From Tenacibaculum skagerrakense (lineage in GTDB: Bacteria > Bacteroidota > Bacteroidia > Flavobacteriales > Flavobacteriaceae): a stretch of DNA of 64,000 nt. Below the pieces are notes generated by a model, which was not told where the DNA came from, searched no databases, and worked only from the letters and a program-made list of their open reading frames with translations. This document shows positions 18,288-28,591 of this stretch, piece by piece. Made by a program: the position numbers and the translations under genes. Position 1 is the stretch's first letter; each line of letters starts with the position of its first letter. The stretch spans positions 282,366 to 346,365 of the forward strand of contig NZ_SLXM01000003.1 in the NCBI RefSeq assembly GCF_004345825.1, in the 5' to 3' direction.

Positions 18288-18914
18288 TTATTGGTTTCTA
18301 GTAAAAATATCGTCTTTGATTTTTGGTAGCTGTAGTTTATATATTACCGAAACTGTTCTTATAGTAATAATAACAATCGCAGATATAATGAAGTTAACAT
18401 TCTCATTAACTCCAATTTGCTTCATTAGTAAATAAATTAATCCACCAGTTAAACATGCAGAAGCATAAATTTCTTTTTTAAATATTAAAGGAACTTCTCT
18501 AGACAAGACATCTCTTATTACACCACCAAATACAGCCGAAACCATTCCCATGATAATAGCAACTATGGCAGGTAAATTTAAGCTTAACCCTTTTTGTAAT
18601 CCTAGTAAAGTAAAAACACTAATACCAATGGTATCAAATAAGAAAAAGGTTTTTCTAAGTGGAGCTATTTTACTTTTAAATAAAAAAGTACAAACTACTG
18701 CAGTAAGTATTGTATAAATGTAATTTAAATCACCAATCCAATTAATTGGATGCGAATTGATTAAAATATCTCTTAGCATACCTCCTCCAACAGCAGTAAC
18801 AAAAGCCAAAATGATTACTCCAAAAAGATCAAATTCCTTTTTTGAAGCTACAAGAGCTCCACTAATTGCGAAAGCAAAAGTTCCTAAAATATCAATAACA
18901 TAGATTACGTCCAT
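18288..18914 (-). CDS. TRIC/YicG family membrane channel protein
   Basis: 208 residues, about seven hydrophobic helices in two related halves, each with a glycine-rich, Arg-Asp-ending motif: FVTAVGGGMLRDILI and VFGGVIRDVLS. This repeat is typical of the UPF0126/trimeric intracellular cation channel family of the inner membrane. Bacterial members may conduct cations or glycine-like solutes; the physiological substrate is not known here. The start is 14 bases after the DEAD-box gene, so the two are likely co-transcribed. Confidence 0.85.
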   Translation of the reverse strand: MDVIYVIDILGTFAFAISGALVASKKEFDLFGVIILAFVTAVGGGMLRDILINSHPINWIGDLNYIYTILTAVVCTFLFKSKIAPLRKTFFLFDTIGISVFTLLGLQKGLSLNLPAIVAIIMGMVSAVFGGVIRDVLSREVPLIFKKEIYASACLTGGLIYLLMKQIGVNENVNFIISAIVIITIRTVSVIYKLQLPKIKDDIFTRNQ

Positions 18915-18928
18915 TCTAAAGCTAAATA

Positions 18929-20041
18929 TTATCTTTCAATAAATTGGATGTTTAGTTTACTTTGTAATTGATGAATTTGCTCTAACTCATTCGATAAAAT
19001 AAAAGCAATAGAAATACCCTTATCTCCTGCTCTAGCGGTTCTACCACTTCTGTGCGTATAATATTCCATTTTCTCTGGGAGCTGATAATGAATTACAAAG
19101 TTTAGATTTTGAACATCTATTCCTCTGGCTGCAACATCTGTAGAAATCAAGTATTGTAAACTTTGATTTTTAAAAGCTCTCATTACTTTATCTCTTTCTA
19201 TTTGCTTCATATCACCTTCTAAAACTCCTACTGTAAAACCTTCATCTAATAATTCTTTAGTAAGTTTTCTAGCACCTGCTTTTGTTCTAGTAAAAAGAAT
19301 ACCTCTATCGTTTGGTCTCGTTTCTAAGAAAGAAATAATTGCTTCATTTTTTGTAGGAAGTGTAGTTAAAGAATAAAAGTGAGTAATATTTTCATTTACT
19401 ATTGATAACGGATTAATTTCAACTCGCTTTGCATTGATATTCATATAACTTTTAACAATACGTTTAATTTCTTCTGGCATTGTTGCAGAAAATAACCATG
19501 TTTTTCTATCTCCAGATGTGTATTTTAAAATCCTGTTGATTTCTTGCTTGAAACCCATGCTTAGCATTTCATCTGCTTCATCTAGTACAAGCGTTTTTAT
19601 GTTTTTTAAATCGATTTCTCCACGTTCAATTAAATCAATTAATCTACCAGGAGTAGCCACAACAATATGCGTGGTTCTTTTTAAGTTTTTAATTTGTCTT
19701 TCAATTTTTTCACCTCCATAAACTCCTTCTAAAAATATTTTATCATCAACATATTTAGTGAACTTAAAAAGTTGCTTCTTAATTTGTTGAACTAATTCTC
19801 TTGTTGGCGATAAAATCAACGCTTGAATAGTTTCTGACTTTGGATTTATTTGATGTAAAATAGGCAGTCCAAATGCAGCTGTTTTACCAGTACCTGTTTG
19901 AGCTAAACCAATAAAATCGGCTTTCTCTTGTAATAAATAAGGTATTGTTTTCTCTTGAATTTCGGTAGGTTGCTTTATCCCTAATTCATTTAACCCTTTA
20001 ATAAATTCTTTACGGACACCGAGTGCTGCAAATGACGACAT
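18929..20041 (-). CDS. DEAD-box ATP-dependent RNA helicase
   Basis: 370 residues with all core motifs: Q motif (GIKQPTEIQEKTIP), motif I (AQTGTGKT, 47-54), Ia (PTRELVQQ), II (DEAD in VLDEADEMLSMGF), III (SATMP), V and VI (HRSGRTARAGD). It ends almost directly after the second RecA-like domain, without the basic tail of RhlE, SrmB or CsdA. Unwinding of short RNA duplexes in ribosome assembly or RNA turnover is the usual role; the specific target cannot be read from the sequence. Confidence 0.92.
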   Translation of the reverse strand: MSSFAALGVRKEFIKGLNELGIKQPTEIQEKTIPYLLQEKADFIGLAQTGTGKTAAFGLPILHQINPKSETIQALILSPTRELVQQIKKQLFKFTKYVDDKIFLEGVYGGEKIERQIKNLKRTTHIVVATPGRLIDLIERGEIDLKNIKTLVLDEADEMLSMGFKQEINRILKYTSGDRKTWLFSATMPEEIKRIVKSYMNINAKRVEINPLSIVNENITHFYSLTTLPTKNEAIISFLETRPNDRGILFTRTKAGARKLTKELLDEGFTVGVLEGDMKQIERDKVMRAFKNQSLQYLISTDVAARGIDVQNLNFVIHYQLPEKMEYYTHRSGRTARAGDKGISIAFILSNELEQIHQLQSKLNIQFIER

Positions 20042-20079
20042 GATTATAGTATTTTAATGCCGCAAAGGTACGCTTATTT

Positions 20080-20478
20080 CTATGGTAAAAGCAGATTATA
20101 AATGTTTTCTGTAATTCTGGTAGGACGAAATGTTTTTGCATCTAACAAACACCATGTAGTTTTCGCTTTAACTAAGATTTTATCATCTTTATATATTTCT
20201 ACATGTCTAACCGATTTTACTCCTGCAGTTTCTCCAACCCACGTTTTTAACGTTACTACATCATCCAACATCGCCTGATTTTTATAATCAATTTCATGTC
20301 GAAAGACTACCCAAATTAAATCATTCTCTTGAGGGCTATCTTTAACTAGTTCTGCCCAATGTAGTTTAGCAATATCCTGCACCCATTGTACATAAACAAC
20401 GTTATTTACATGATTTAGCTCATCAATCTCTTCTGATATTACTTTCCTAGTAGTGCTAAAAACTTTATTTGAATTCAT
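20080..20478 (-). CDS. Acyl-CoA thioesterase (4HBT/YbgC-like)
   Basis: About 132 residues from ATG 20478; an ATG four codons earlier lies within a promoter-like TATGTTTG, so the shorter start is favoured. The hot-dog fold signature ELNHVNNVVYVQWVQDIAKLHW, with the active-site Asn/His region, and FRHEIDYKNQAMLDDVV fit YbgC/FatA-like thioesterases that hydrolyse acyl-CoA or acyl-ACP. Cytoplasmic. It is divergent from the MATE gene. Confidence 0.85.
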   Translation of the reverse strand: MNSNKVFSTTRKVISEEIDELNHVNNVVYVQWVQDIAKLHWAELVKDSPQENDLIWVVFRHEIDYKNQAMLDDVVTLKTWVGETAGVKSVRHVEIYKDDKILVKAKTTWCLLDAKTFRPTRITENIYNLLLP

Positions 20479-20538
20479 ACTAACAAACATACATAACTAA
20501 GTCTATTATTTTGTTAATTTGCTTTTTAAATTTCAATT

Positions 20539-21900
20539 ATGAACCAAATAGCCAATGAGCTTTCTACAGAGAAAGTAAGTAAGTTATTACTTAAACAATC
20601 AATTCCTGCTGCCATTGGTATACTGGTAATGTCTATCAACATGATTGTCGACACAATTTTTGTTGGTCAGTGGATTGGAGTTTTAGCTATAGCAGCCATA
20701 ACGGTTGTTCTTCCTATCGGTTTTTTAATATCCTCTATAGGAATGGCTATAGGAATTGGAGGTAGCTCGGTTATCTCACTTGCTCTAGGTGCTGATAATG
20801 TTGAAAAAGCTAAGAAAGTTTTTGGAAATCAGTTTAGTTTAACAACGTTATCTTCTATTTTTTTGGTTACAATTTGTTTGCTTTTTGAAGAACATGTTCT
20901 AAAACTATTTGGAGCCAATGGAAATATATTAGCTCCTGCTATTCCTTACTTTAGAATTATAATTATTGGTGCTCCTTTTTTAGCGTTTGCCATGATGGGA
21001 AATCCTATTATTAGAGCCTTAGGGAAGCCAACATATGCAATGATAGCACTAATTCTACCTGCAATTGCTAACATACTATTGGATATCGTATTCATTAAGA
21101 TTTTTGATTGGGGAATGTTTGGTGCTGGATTAGCAACCTCTATAGCTTATGCTGTTTGTGGACTTTTTATTTTAGGTTTTTTATTATCTAAAAAGAGTAA
21201 TTTAAAAATAGGAATTAGCTACTTAAAATTAGAAAAAAGTATTGTTTCAGAAATTAGCTCATTAGGTAGTATAACACTTGTACGTCAAGGAACTGTTAGT
21301 ATATTAACAATCATTCTCAACTACTCTTTGTTTAAATATGGGAATGAATCATCTGTTGCTGTATTTGGAATCATCAACCGTTTAATGATGTTTATTTTCT
21401 TCCCTGTTTTTGGAATTGTACAAGGTTTCTTGCCTATAGCTGGTTATAATTATGGCGCAAATTTATATGGCAGAGTAAAAGAAGTTTTATATACTGCCAA
21501 TAAGTATGGTACAATTATTTGTGTGTTTATCTTCTTGGCTGTTTATTTCTTTAATTACGAAATGACTAGCGTATTTACTAATGATGCTAATTTATTAAAT
21601 CAAACTCCTAATGCTATTTTAACCACTTTATTAGCAACTCCTTTCATTGCTTTTCAATTAGTGGGGGCTTCTTATTTTCAAGCTGTGGGTAAAGCTAAAC
21701 CAGCGTTAGTATTAACGTTACTGAGACAGTCTATATTTTTAATTCCTTTTCTTATTGTTTTACCAATGTTTTTTGGTTTAGAAGGAATTTGGTTTTCTTT
21801 CCCAATAGCTGATTTATTAGCTACTATAGTAACATATATTTATGTTAGAAAAGAAATACAAAAACTTAGCTTAACAAGCTCTCACCATTCAGATTTGTAG
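20539..21900 (+). CDS. MATE family multidrug efflux transporter
   Basis: 453 residues with about twelve membrane helices in two halves. The N-terminal SIPAAIGILVMSINMIVDTI and the conserved GxGGSSVISLALG and NPIIRALGKP blocks match MatE-type antiporters, which expel cationic drugs using Na+ or H+ gradients. The substrate is unknown. Its 3' end overlaps the convergent DUF2461 gene by 35 bases. Confidence 0.9.
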   Translation: MNQIANELSTEKVSKLLLKQSIPAAIGILVMSINMIVDTIFVGQWIGVLAIAAITVVLPIGFLISSIGMAIGIGGSSVISLALGADNVEKAKKVFGNQFSLTTLSSIFLVTICLLFEEHVLKLFGANGNILAPAIPYFRIIIIGAPFLAFAMMGNPIIRALGKPTYAMIALILPAIANILLDIVFIKIFDWGMFGAGLATSIAYAVCGLFILGFLLSKKSNLKIGISYLKLEKSIVSEISSLGSITLVRQGTVSILTIILNYSLFKYGNESSVAVFGIINRLMMFIFFPVFGIVQGFLPIAGYNYGANLYGRVKEVLYTANKYGTIICVFIFLAVYFFNYEMTSVFTNDANLLNQTPNAILTTLLATPFIAFQLVGASYFQAVGKAKPALVLTLLRQSIFLIPFLIVLPMFFGLEGIWFSFPIADLLATIVTYIYVRKEIQKLSLTSSHHSDL

Positions 21901-22540
21901 TTAATACAGAACTCATTAAATCGAAAAAAGGACGCAAAGCTTTGTATGAGGCATCTATTTCAGATAAAAAATTATTTGATAGAACTTCTTCATCAGTAAA
22001 ATTTCTAATAGCTATATATCCTTTCTTTCTAATTAAATCGATATCAGGATGTGTTTTATCAAATCCTTTTGGAGCTGTTTTTAATTCTTCTCCTTCAAAT
22101 TTACCTCCAAAGTATTTCTGAAATTCTTTATCGGCTAAAATTTCTCTAAATTCAGAAGCATCGATTTCTATTTCTTTTCTGATTCGATATAAATCTTCTT
22201 TATTTGGTTCCCAAAAACCACCTGCTAAAAAACTTTCTCCAGGCTTTAAACGCAAATAGTAACCACCTCTTAAATGTGTACCACTTCTAGAAAATGAGCC
22301 TGCAAAATGTGCTTTATAAGGTGTTTTATCTTTTGAAAAACGAACGTCTCTATATATTCTAAAAAACTTATGCTTTTCTATTTCATCGTGCATTTGTAAC
22401 GTTTCTTGAATTACTTTATAAAACAATTTTACGTGCTTTTGCACCTGATCAAATTCATCTTTATGCTCTGTAAACCAATCGCGGTTATTATTACTTGCTA
22501 ATTTTTGTAAGAATTGAAAGGTTGATTTTTCTATCTGCAT
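21866..22540 (-). CDS. DUF2461 (TIGR02453) family protein
   Basis: 224 residues. The family pattern FLQKLASNNNRDWFTEHKDE at the N-terminus, then FRIYRDVRFSKDKTPYKAHF and GGYYLRLKPGESFLAGGFW, is clear. No function has been established. Cytoplasmic, no signal peptide. It overlaps the end of the MATE gene tail to tail. Confidence 0.88.
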   Translation of the reverse strand: MQIEKSTFQFLQKLASNNNRDWFTEHKDEFDQVQKHVKLFYKVIQETLQMHDEIEKHKFFRIYRDVRFSKDKTPYKAHFAGSFSRSGTHLRGGYYLRLKPGESFLAGGFWEPNKEDLYRIRKEIEIDASEFREILADKEFQKYFGGKFEGEELKTAPKGFDKTHPDIDLIRKKGYIAIRNFTDEEVLSNNFLSEIDASYKALRPFFDLMSSVLTTNLNGESLLS

Positions 22541-22569
22541 GGTTGTTTTTTAATATGAGTACAAAATAC

Positions 22570-22604
22570 AAAAAAGCTCAAAATCTAACGACTTTGAGCT
22601 TTTT
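22570..22604 (-). terminator. Rho-independent terminator downstream of ychF
   Basis: Arms AAAAAGCTCAAA and TTTGAGCTTTTT around a 10-base loop, with a U-rich end when read on the minus strand. It lies between the stop of ychF and the DUF2461 start. Confidence 0.85.
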
Positions 22605-22627
22605 AAATATTTTAGTGAAAATTATTT

Positions 22628-23719
22628 TTAAACATTAAATCTAAAGTGCATTACATCACCATCAGCTACAATATATTCCTTACCTTCTACTCTAACTTTA
22701 CCTGCTTCTTTTACTTTAGCTTCACTTCCATAAGTTTCATAATCATTATAACTTATTGTTTCTGCTCTAATGAAACCTTTTTCAAAATCTGTATGAATAA
22801 CTCCTGCAGCTTGAGGTGCAGTTGCTCCCACAGGAATTGTCCAAGCTCTTACTTCTTTAACTCCTGCTGTAAAATACGTTTGTAAGTTTAACAATTTGTA
22901 AGCAGAACGAATTAAACGAGACACTCCTGGTTCTTCTAATCCTATGTCAGATAAAAACATTTGACGCTCTTCATAATCTTCTAACTCAGCAATATCAGCT
23001 TCAGTAGCTACAGCTAACACAATGATTTCTGCATCTTCATCTTTTACTGCTTCTTTTACTTTATCAACATATTCATTCCCATCTTTAGCAGAAGATTCAT
23101 CTACATTACACACATACATTACTGGCTTAGCGGTAATAAATTGCATAGATTTTACTAGCTCTTCTTCTTTTTCAGTAAACTCAATAGTTCTAACTGATTT
23201 ACCCTCTAATAAAACAGCTTGAACCTTCTCTAACAAAGCTAACTCTGCTTGCGCTTCCTTATTTCCAGTTTTAGCCGCTCTCTTTACTTTTTCTAATCGC
23301 TTTTCAACGGCTTCTAAATCCTTTAATTGTAGTTCTATATCAATAGTTTCTTTATCTCTAATAGGATCTACAGAACCATCAACATGAACAATATTATCAT
23401 TATCAAAACAACGTAATACGTGTAAAATAGCATCCGTTTCTCTGATGTTTGCTAAGAACTGATTCCCTAACCCTTCTCCTTTACTAGCTCCTCTTACTAA
23501 ACCAGCAATATCAACTATCTCTACAGTAGCAGGAATTACCTTTTCTGGGTTTACCAATTCTTCTAATTTTTCCAATCTCGGATCTGGTACATTAACAACA
23601 CCTAAGTTAGGCTCAATAGTACAAAATGGAAAGTTTGCGCTCTGTGCTTTTGCATTAGACAAACAATTAAATAAAGTTGATTTTCCAACATTTGGTAATC
23701 CTACAATTCCAGCTTTCAT
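22628..23719 (-). CDS. ychF: Redox-regulated ATPase YchF
   Basis: 363 residues, the usual length. Obg-family P-loop GLPNVGKST (6-14), [11 protein letters not shown] switch region, [17 protein letters not shown] (G3), and the C-terminal TGS domain with [10 protein letters not shown] and GFIRAETI. YchF prefers ATP to GTP and associates with ribosomes; in E. coli it affects oxidative stress response. Monocistronic, with a -7 box upstream and a terminator downstream. Confidence 0.96.
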   Translation of the reverse strand: MKAGIVGLPNVGKSTLFNCLSNAKAQSANFPFCTIEPNLGVVNVPDPRLEKLEELVNPEKVIPATVEIVDIAGLVRGASKGEGLGNQFLANIRETDAILHVLRCFDNDNIVHVDGSVDPIRDKETIDIELQLKDLEAVEKRLEKVKRAAKTGNKEAQAELALLEKVQAVLLEGKSVRTIEFTEKEEELVKSMQFITAKPVMYVCNVDESSAKDGNEYVDKVKEAVKDEDAEIIVLAVATEADIAELEDYEERQMFLSDIGLEEPGVSRLIRSAYKLLNLQTYFTAGVKEVRAWTIPVGATAPQAAGVIHTDFEKGFIRAETISYNDYETYGSEAKVKEAGKVRVEGKEYIVADGDVMHFRFNV

Positions 23720-23748
23720 TTAATATAAATTGATATTTTTTGCGTTTG

Positions 23749-23756
23749 CAAATATA
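23749..23756 (-). promoter_or_regulatory. Putative -7 element of ychF
   Basis: Minus strand TATATTTG, an exact fit to TAnnTTTG, 30 bases before the ychF ATG. No good -33 TTG is seen at the expected distance. Confidence 0.5.
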
Positions 23757-23858
23757 GCACATTACTTTACTTTAACGCTCTTTCTGTTTAAAAAGCTATT
23801 GCTATTTTCATTTAATTAAGTCTTTTTGTTATTTTAGACCAGAAAGAAGTTTTATTTA

Positions 23859-24425
23859 ATGGGTGATTTATCAGATGAAATTTTATGGAAATCAATAAAA
23901 AAAGGAGATGTAAGCTCGTACTCTATCCTTTTTAAACGATTTTACCCATCGCTACATAGTTACGGATTAAAGATTTCAAGAGATGAATCTTTAACTGAAG
24001 ATGCGCTTCAAGATTTCTTTGTGTATATTTTTGAACACAAAGAAAATTTGAGCGACTTACAATCTATTGCTCCTTATTTATTTTCTTCTTTTAGACGATT
24101 TATAATAAAAAAAATACATAAATCGCAAAAATATACTTTTGTTAGAAACATAGACACTAATATTGTAGACATAAGCTTCACCCCGGAAGAATTTATTACA
24201 AAGCAAGAATCGCTAACATTTCGCAATAAAAACCTCGCCAAACTAATAAACCAACTACCTAAGAGACAAAAAGAAGTCATTTATTTAAAATTCAATTGCA
24301 ATTTTAAGCCAAATGAGATTGCCGAAACTATGGGTATTAATTATCAGAGTGTAATTAATTCATTACATAAAGCCATTAAGAACCTTAGAGATGAAAAGGC
24401 AATTATTAAATTATTAAATTCATAA
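23859..24425 (+). CDS. ECF-type sigma-70 family RNA polymerase sigma factor
   Basis: 188 residues with sigma region 2 (YSILFKRFYPSLHSYGLKIS then TEDALQDFFVYIFEH) and region 4 (LINQLPKRQKEVIYLKFNCN, then PNEIAETMGINYQSVINSLH). It is the FecI-like partner of the FecR protein encoded next, and with the STN-bearing receptor forms a cell-surface signalling unit. Expected role: transcription of the TonB receptor genes when FecR is relieved. Confidence 0.9.
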   Translation: MGDLSDEILWKSIKKGDVSSYSILFKRFYPSLHSYGLKISRDESLTEDALQDFFVYIFEHKENLSDLQSIAPYLFSSFRRFIIKKIHKSQKYTFVRNIDTNIVDISFTPEEFITKQESLTFRNKNLAKLINQLPKRQKEVIYLKFNCNFKPNEIAETMGINYQSVINSLHKAIKNLRDEKAIIKLLNS

Positions 24426-24504
24426 ATTTGCGATTATAAAAGAGTATATTTCATAAAATAAGCTCTTTATATAGTTAAATGTATAAAAGTACCCGTTATC
24501 TGTT

Positions 24505-25518
24505 TTGACTGAGAATAAAACATACACTACAATTCAAGATTTACTTGAAGACCCTTCTTTTAATGAATGGGTGCGAAATCCTCGTTCTGTTAATGGAGCT
24601 AAATGGACAAGTTGGTTGAATGAGCATCCTACTAATCAAGTTTTAGTAGATGAAGCTAAAGATATTATTATTGGTATCAATTTTAAAAAAGAAAAGGTAC
24701 TAAAAGAAAAAGTGGATTCTGAGTGGGAAAAACTAGAAAAAAAGCTACAATCAATTCAGAATCAAAAATTAGAGAATCAAATAAAAACTAAAACCAGACT
24801 TACTAATGTAAAGTATATTTCGGTAGCTGCTTCTTTGTTGTTACTTGTCTCTATAAGTGTTTTTACATTTTCTTTATTTTCAAAAGTTACTCATAAAACA
24901 AATTATGGAGAAATGTTAAATGTTGTTTTAGATGATGGTTCTACTGTAATTCTAAACTCTAACTCTTCTATAACGTACTCAAATTACAATCCTAGACATA
25001 TAGAATTAAAAGGTGAAGCCTTTTTTAACGTAAAAAAAGAGTTAGCTACAAAAGCTAAATTTAGTGTTTCAACCAATGACTTAACTGTTGAAGTCTTTGG
25101 AACTCAGTTTAATGTAAAAACATCTAAAAATAAAACAAATGTTTATTTACAAGAAGGTTCAATTCTTTTAAACCTAAATAATGGGAATAAAGAAAATATG
25201 TCTCCTGGTAATTACATCGAATACTCGTCTGAAAAACAAAAAGTACTTGTTAACAAAAGTAACTTTATATCTGAAGAATACGTTTCTTGGAAATCAGGAA
25301 ATCTTATATTTAATAATACTACTTTGGCTGAAGCATTAGCTAAAGTATCGGATAACTACGGAGTTACTTTTAAGTATAATAACCCTGAAACTAAAAGCTC
25401 TCTTATAACAGGAAAAGTACCTACTACAGATTTAACCATTTGTTTAAATGCAATAAAAAAATCTGCAAATGTCAAAATTCAAAAAGAAAATGGTATACTA
25501 GTGGTTTATAAAAATTAA
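24505..25518 (+). CDS. FecR family anti-sigma factor
   Basis: 337 residues. The only in-frame start after the last upstream stop is TTG at 24505, an uncommon start. Cytoplasmic N-terminal part with WTSWLNEHP, one membrane helix (about 106-126), then the periplasmic FecR domain (LDDGSTVILNSNSSITY, IELKGEAFFNVKK, VEVFGTQFNVKT, YVSWKSGNLIFNNTTLAEAL) and a C-terminal DUF4974-like part. It would hold the sigma factor and sense the STN domain of the receptor encoded 13 bases downstream. Confidence 0.9.
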   Translation: MTENKTYTTIQDLLEDPSFNEWVRNPRSVNGAKWTSWLNEHPTNQVLVDEAKDIIIGINFKKEKVLKEKVDSEWEKLEKKLQSIQNQKLENQIKTKTRLTNVKYISVAASLLLLVSISVFTFSLFSKVTHKTNYGEMLNVVLDDGSTVILNSNSSITYSNYNPRHIELKGEAFFNVKKELATKAKFSVSTNDLTVEVFGTQFNVKTSKNKTNVYLQEGSILLNLNNGNKENMSPGNYIEYSSEKQKVLVNKSNFISEEYVSWKSGNLIFNNTTLAEALAKVSDNYGVTFKYNNPETKSSLITGKVPTTDLTICLNAIKKSANVKIQKENGILVVYKN

Positions 25519-25531
25519 CCAAACCCTAAAA

Positions 25532-28471
25532 ATGATTTACAGAAATACATACTATTTGATTTCAGTAGTATTCCTATTTCTTTTTTTCAAACCAACTCAT
25601 GTAATCAGTCAAGAGCCAAGTTATATACCTTTAGCTGATGCTTTAGAGAGTATAAGTGTTAAGCATAATGTTTACTTTACCTACAACCCTCTTACTATTA
25701 AGTCTGCCACAATAGATATTACACCTTTTGAAGATCTTTCATTACAACAAGCTATTTTCCTTCTAAAAAAACTAACTCCTTTTGAGTTAGAATATTTAGG
25801 GAACAATTATTATGTAGTATTTAAGCCCAAAGAGCATATAGGTTATAATAATGATTCCTCATCAGCTACAAATCATCAAACAAAGAAAAAAGACAGTATT
25901 CTAAATTATACGACTTCAAATAAAAAAATTGTGCGAGGTGTGGTTCTTGACAGATATTATCAACCAATTCACAAAGCAAATGTTATAGAAAATAATACCG
26001 CAAACGGAACAATTTCTCGGACAGATGGTACCTTTGAACTAGAACTAGTAAAAAATAATTCACTTACAATTTCACATGTTGGTTTTTCAAGTGAAATAGT
26101 AATTCCAAATCAATCGTATTTAAAAATTATTTTAAAATCAGGAGTTCAGTTAGATGAAGTATTGGTTGTGGGATCAAGAAATTCTAAACGAAAAATTATA
26201 AACTCTCCTGTTTCTACTGATATTATTGAAGTAAAAAACGTTGCTAAAAAAAGTGACTTATTAGAAGTAAATCAGTTAATTCAAACTGAAATTCCCTCTT
26301 TCAACGCTACCAAGCAATCTGGTTCAGACGGTGCAGATCATATAGTGCCTGCTACATATAGAGGTTTAGGTCCAGACCAAACATTAGTATTAATTAATGG
26401 TAAAAGAAGACATCAATCTTCTTTAATAAATCTATATGGAACTAGAGGTCGTGGAAATTCCGGTACAGATTTGAATGCTATTCCAACTTCTGCAATAAAA
26501 AGAATTGAAATTTTAAAAGACGGAGCTTCTGCACAATATGGATCAGATGCCATCGCAGGAGTTATCAATATTGTTTTAAAAGACAATCCAAATATAACAA
26601 GTAGCAATTCAACTTTGGGTTTTTATAATGCAAACATGAATTCAGACTCTAAAAGAAAAGTAATTGATGGTTTAACTTTCAAGACAGAAGTAAATTATGG
26701 AGCTCCTCTTAATAAAAATGGTTTTATCAATTTATCTGCCGAGTTTTTAACTAAAGGACATACCTTTAGAGAAGGTACGATTACTAGAAAAAACTATGGT
26801 GATGCTGCAGTTAGTAATAGCAGTATCTTTTTAAATGCCGAAACACCTATATCTACAAAGGTTAAAGCATATTTTAATGGGGGTTACAATTTTAAAAATA
26901 CACGAGCCTATGCTTTTTCAAGACCTTTTGATAGTGAACGAAATGTGCAAAGTATTTATCCCAATGGTTTTAATCCACTAATCACCTCTAATATTTCTGA
27001 TAAATCGTTTACTGTTGGAGTTAAAGGGAAGTTTAATCGATGGAATATTGATTTTAGTAATAGCTATGGAAGTAATTATTTTCATTATTATATAAAAGAA
27101 ACGTTAAATGCTACACTTCTAGAAAATTCTCCAAATGAATTTGATGCTGGTGGTCATAGTTTAAATCAGAATATAACAAATATTGATTTAACGAAACAGT
27201 TTAGTGGCGTCCTAAATGGCTTACATTTAGCTTTAGGCTTAGAAAACAAAATAGAGAATTACAAAATTTTTGCTGGAGAAGAAAGTTCCTATTTATCTTA
27301 TGATCTAAATGGTAATCCAGTGAATGCTTCTACTCCATCAAACGAACTTCCTGTCTATAACGGAATAATAAGACCTGGTGGGTCTCAAGGTTTTCCTGGA
27401 TATGCTCCTAATAACGAAGTTGATAGAACTCGAACTAGTTTTAGCTTCTATTTGGATACTGAAATTGATGTAACAAAAAAATGGATTCTTGCTACTGCTA
27501 TTCGATATGAAAACTATAGTGATTTTGGTAACTCATTAAATACCAAAATCGCAACTAATTTTAAAGTAGCGCCAAATCAAAACCTGCGATTCTCATTTAG
27601 CACAGGCTTTAGAGCTCCTTCTCTAGCTCAAATTTACTATAACTTAAAGTTTACTAATTATATTGATAATGTTCCTACAGAATCTTTCTTAATCGCAAAT
27701 AACAATCCAATTACAAGACAGTTTGGAATCCAAAAATTAAGAGAAGAAAAAGCGCTAAATTATAGTTTAGGTTACAATTATAGAATCTCAAATTCCATGT
27801 CATTTTCAATCGATAGTTATTATATATATATTAAAGACAGAATAATTTTAAGCGGAAATTTTGATGCAACGGTTTTAAATACAAATGCAGAAAATGTTCA
27901 ATTTTTTGCCAACGGAGTTAACACAAGGACTTTCGGAACTGACTTTAAATTTAACTGGCTTAAAAAGTGGAATATTTCAGACCTTAAAATAAATCTTACA
28001 GGTAATTTAAATAATATGCGTATTACAAGAATTAATTATAAAGATTTAGATTCTGAGATATTTTTTGGTGCTAGAGAACAATACTTTTTGAAAGCCTCTG
28101 CTCCAGATTACAAAATTATTTTAAATACCCTATATAGTCAAGGTAAATTTTCTATAAGTAATACACTTACCAAGTTTAGTCGTGTTGAATTATTAGACTG
28201 GCAAATTTTCAATCCTGTAAGCAATTATAATAACTCGGAAGAAGAGAGATTCCAAGCAGCTACAGACACTTATAAATCAAAATATACCTTAGATACTCAT
28301 ATTTCTTACGCTTTAAATAAAAATTTTTCTATTCAATTAGGAGCTAATAATTTATTCAACACCTATCCTACCAAACAAGGCGGCAACACTGATAGTGGTG
28401 GACTTTGGGATGCGGTTCAAATGGGAAGTAATGGTGCTTTCTACTACAGTAAAATCTTTGCCAACTTCTAA
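25532..28471 (+). CDS. TonB-dependent receptor with N-terminal STN signalling domain
   Basis: 979 residues. Signal peptide (about 1-27), STN domain (about 35-95, LADALESISVKHNVYFTYNP), a carboxypeptidase-regulatory-like domain (about 133-195, GVVLDRYYQPIHKANVIENN), then plug (GPDQTLVLINGKRRHQSSL; DGASAQYGSDAIAGVINIVL) and a 22-strand type barrel ending in KIFANF. The STN domain normally contacts FecR, so ligand binding here should activate the upstream sigma factor. The ligand is unknown; no SusD gene follows, so glycan uptake of Sus type is unlikely. Confidence 0.9.
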   Translation: MIYRNTYYLISVVFLFLFFKPTHVISQEPSYIPLADALESISVKHNVYFTYNPLTIKSATIDITPFEDLSLQQAIFLLKKLTPFELEYLGNNYYVVFKPKEHIGYNNDSSSATNHQTKKKDSILNYTTSNKKIVRGVVLDRYYQPIHKANVIENNTANGTISRTDGTFELELVKNNSLTISHVGFSSEIVIPNQSYLKIILKSGVQLDEVLVVGSRNSKRKIINSPVSTDIIEVKNVAKKSDLLEVNQLIQTEIPSFNATKQSGSDGADHIVPATYRGLGPDQTLVLINGKRRHQSSLINLYGTRGRGNSGTDLNAIPTSAIKRIEILKDGASAQYGSDAIAGVINIVLKDNPNITSSNSTLGFYNANMNSDSKRKVIDGLTFKTEVNYGAPLNKNGFINLSAEFLTKGHTFREGTITRKNYGDAAVSNSSIFLNAETPISTKVKAYFNGGYNFKNTRAYAFSRPFDSERNVQSIYPNGFNPLITSNISDKSFTVGVKGKFNRWNIDFSNSYGSNYFHYYIKETLNATLLENSPNEFDAGGHSLNQNITNIDLTKQFSGVLNGLHLALGLENKIENYKIFAGEESSYLSYDLNGNPVNASTPSNELPVYNGIIRPGGSQGFPGYAPNNEVDRTRTSFSFYLDTEIDVTKKWILATAIRYENYSDFGNSLNTKIATNFKVAPNQNLRFSFSTGFRAPSLAQIYYNLKFTNYIDNVPTESFLIANNNPITRQFGIQKLREEKALNYSLGYNYRISNSMSFSIDSYYIYIKDRIILSGNFDATVLNTNAENVQFFANGVNTRTFGTDFKFNWLKKWNISDLKINLTGNLNNMRITRINYKDLDSEIFFGAREQYFLKASAPDYKIILNTLYSQGKFSISNTLTKFSRVELLDWQIFNPVSNYNNSEEERFQAATDTYKSKYTLDTHISYALNKNFSIQLGANNLFNTYPTKQGGNTDSGGLWDAVQMGSNGAFYYSKIFANF

Positions 28472-28591
28472 AAAAATTAAAAATTTAGAGTATAAAAGAA
28501 AACACATCGTCTTATACATAGTATAATCATATTGTTAATTAAGTGATTAATTTTCAATAAAAATCTTAAAATAATCTAATTCAATTTAATT

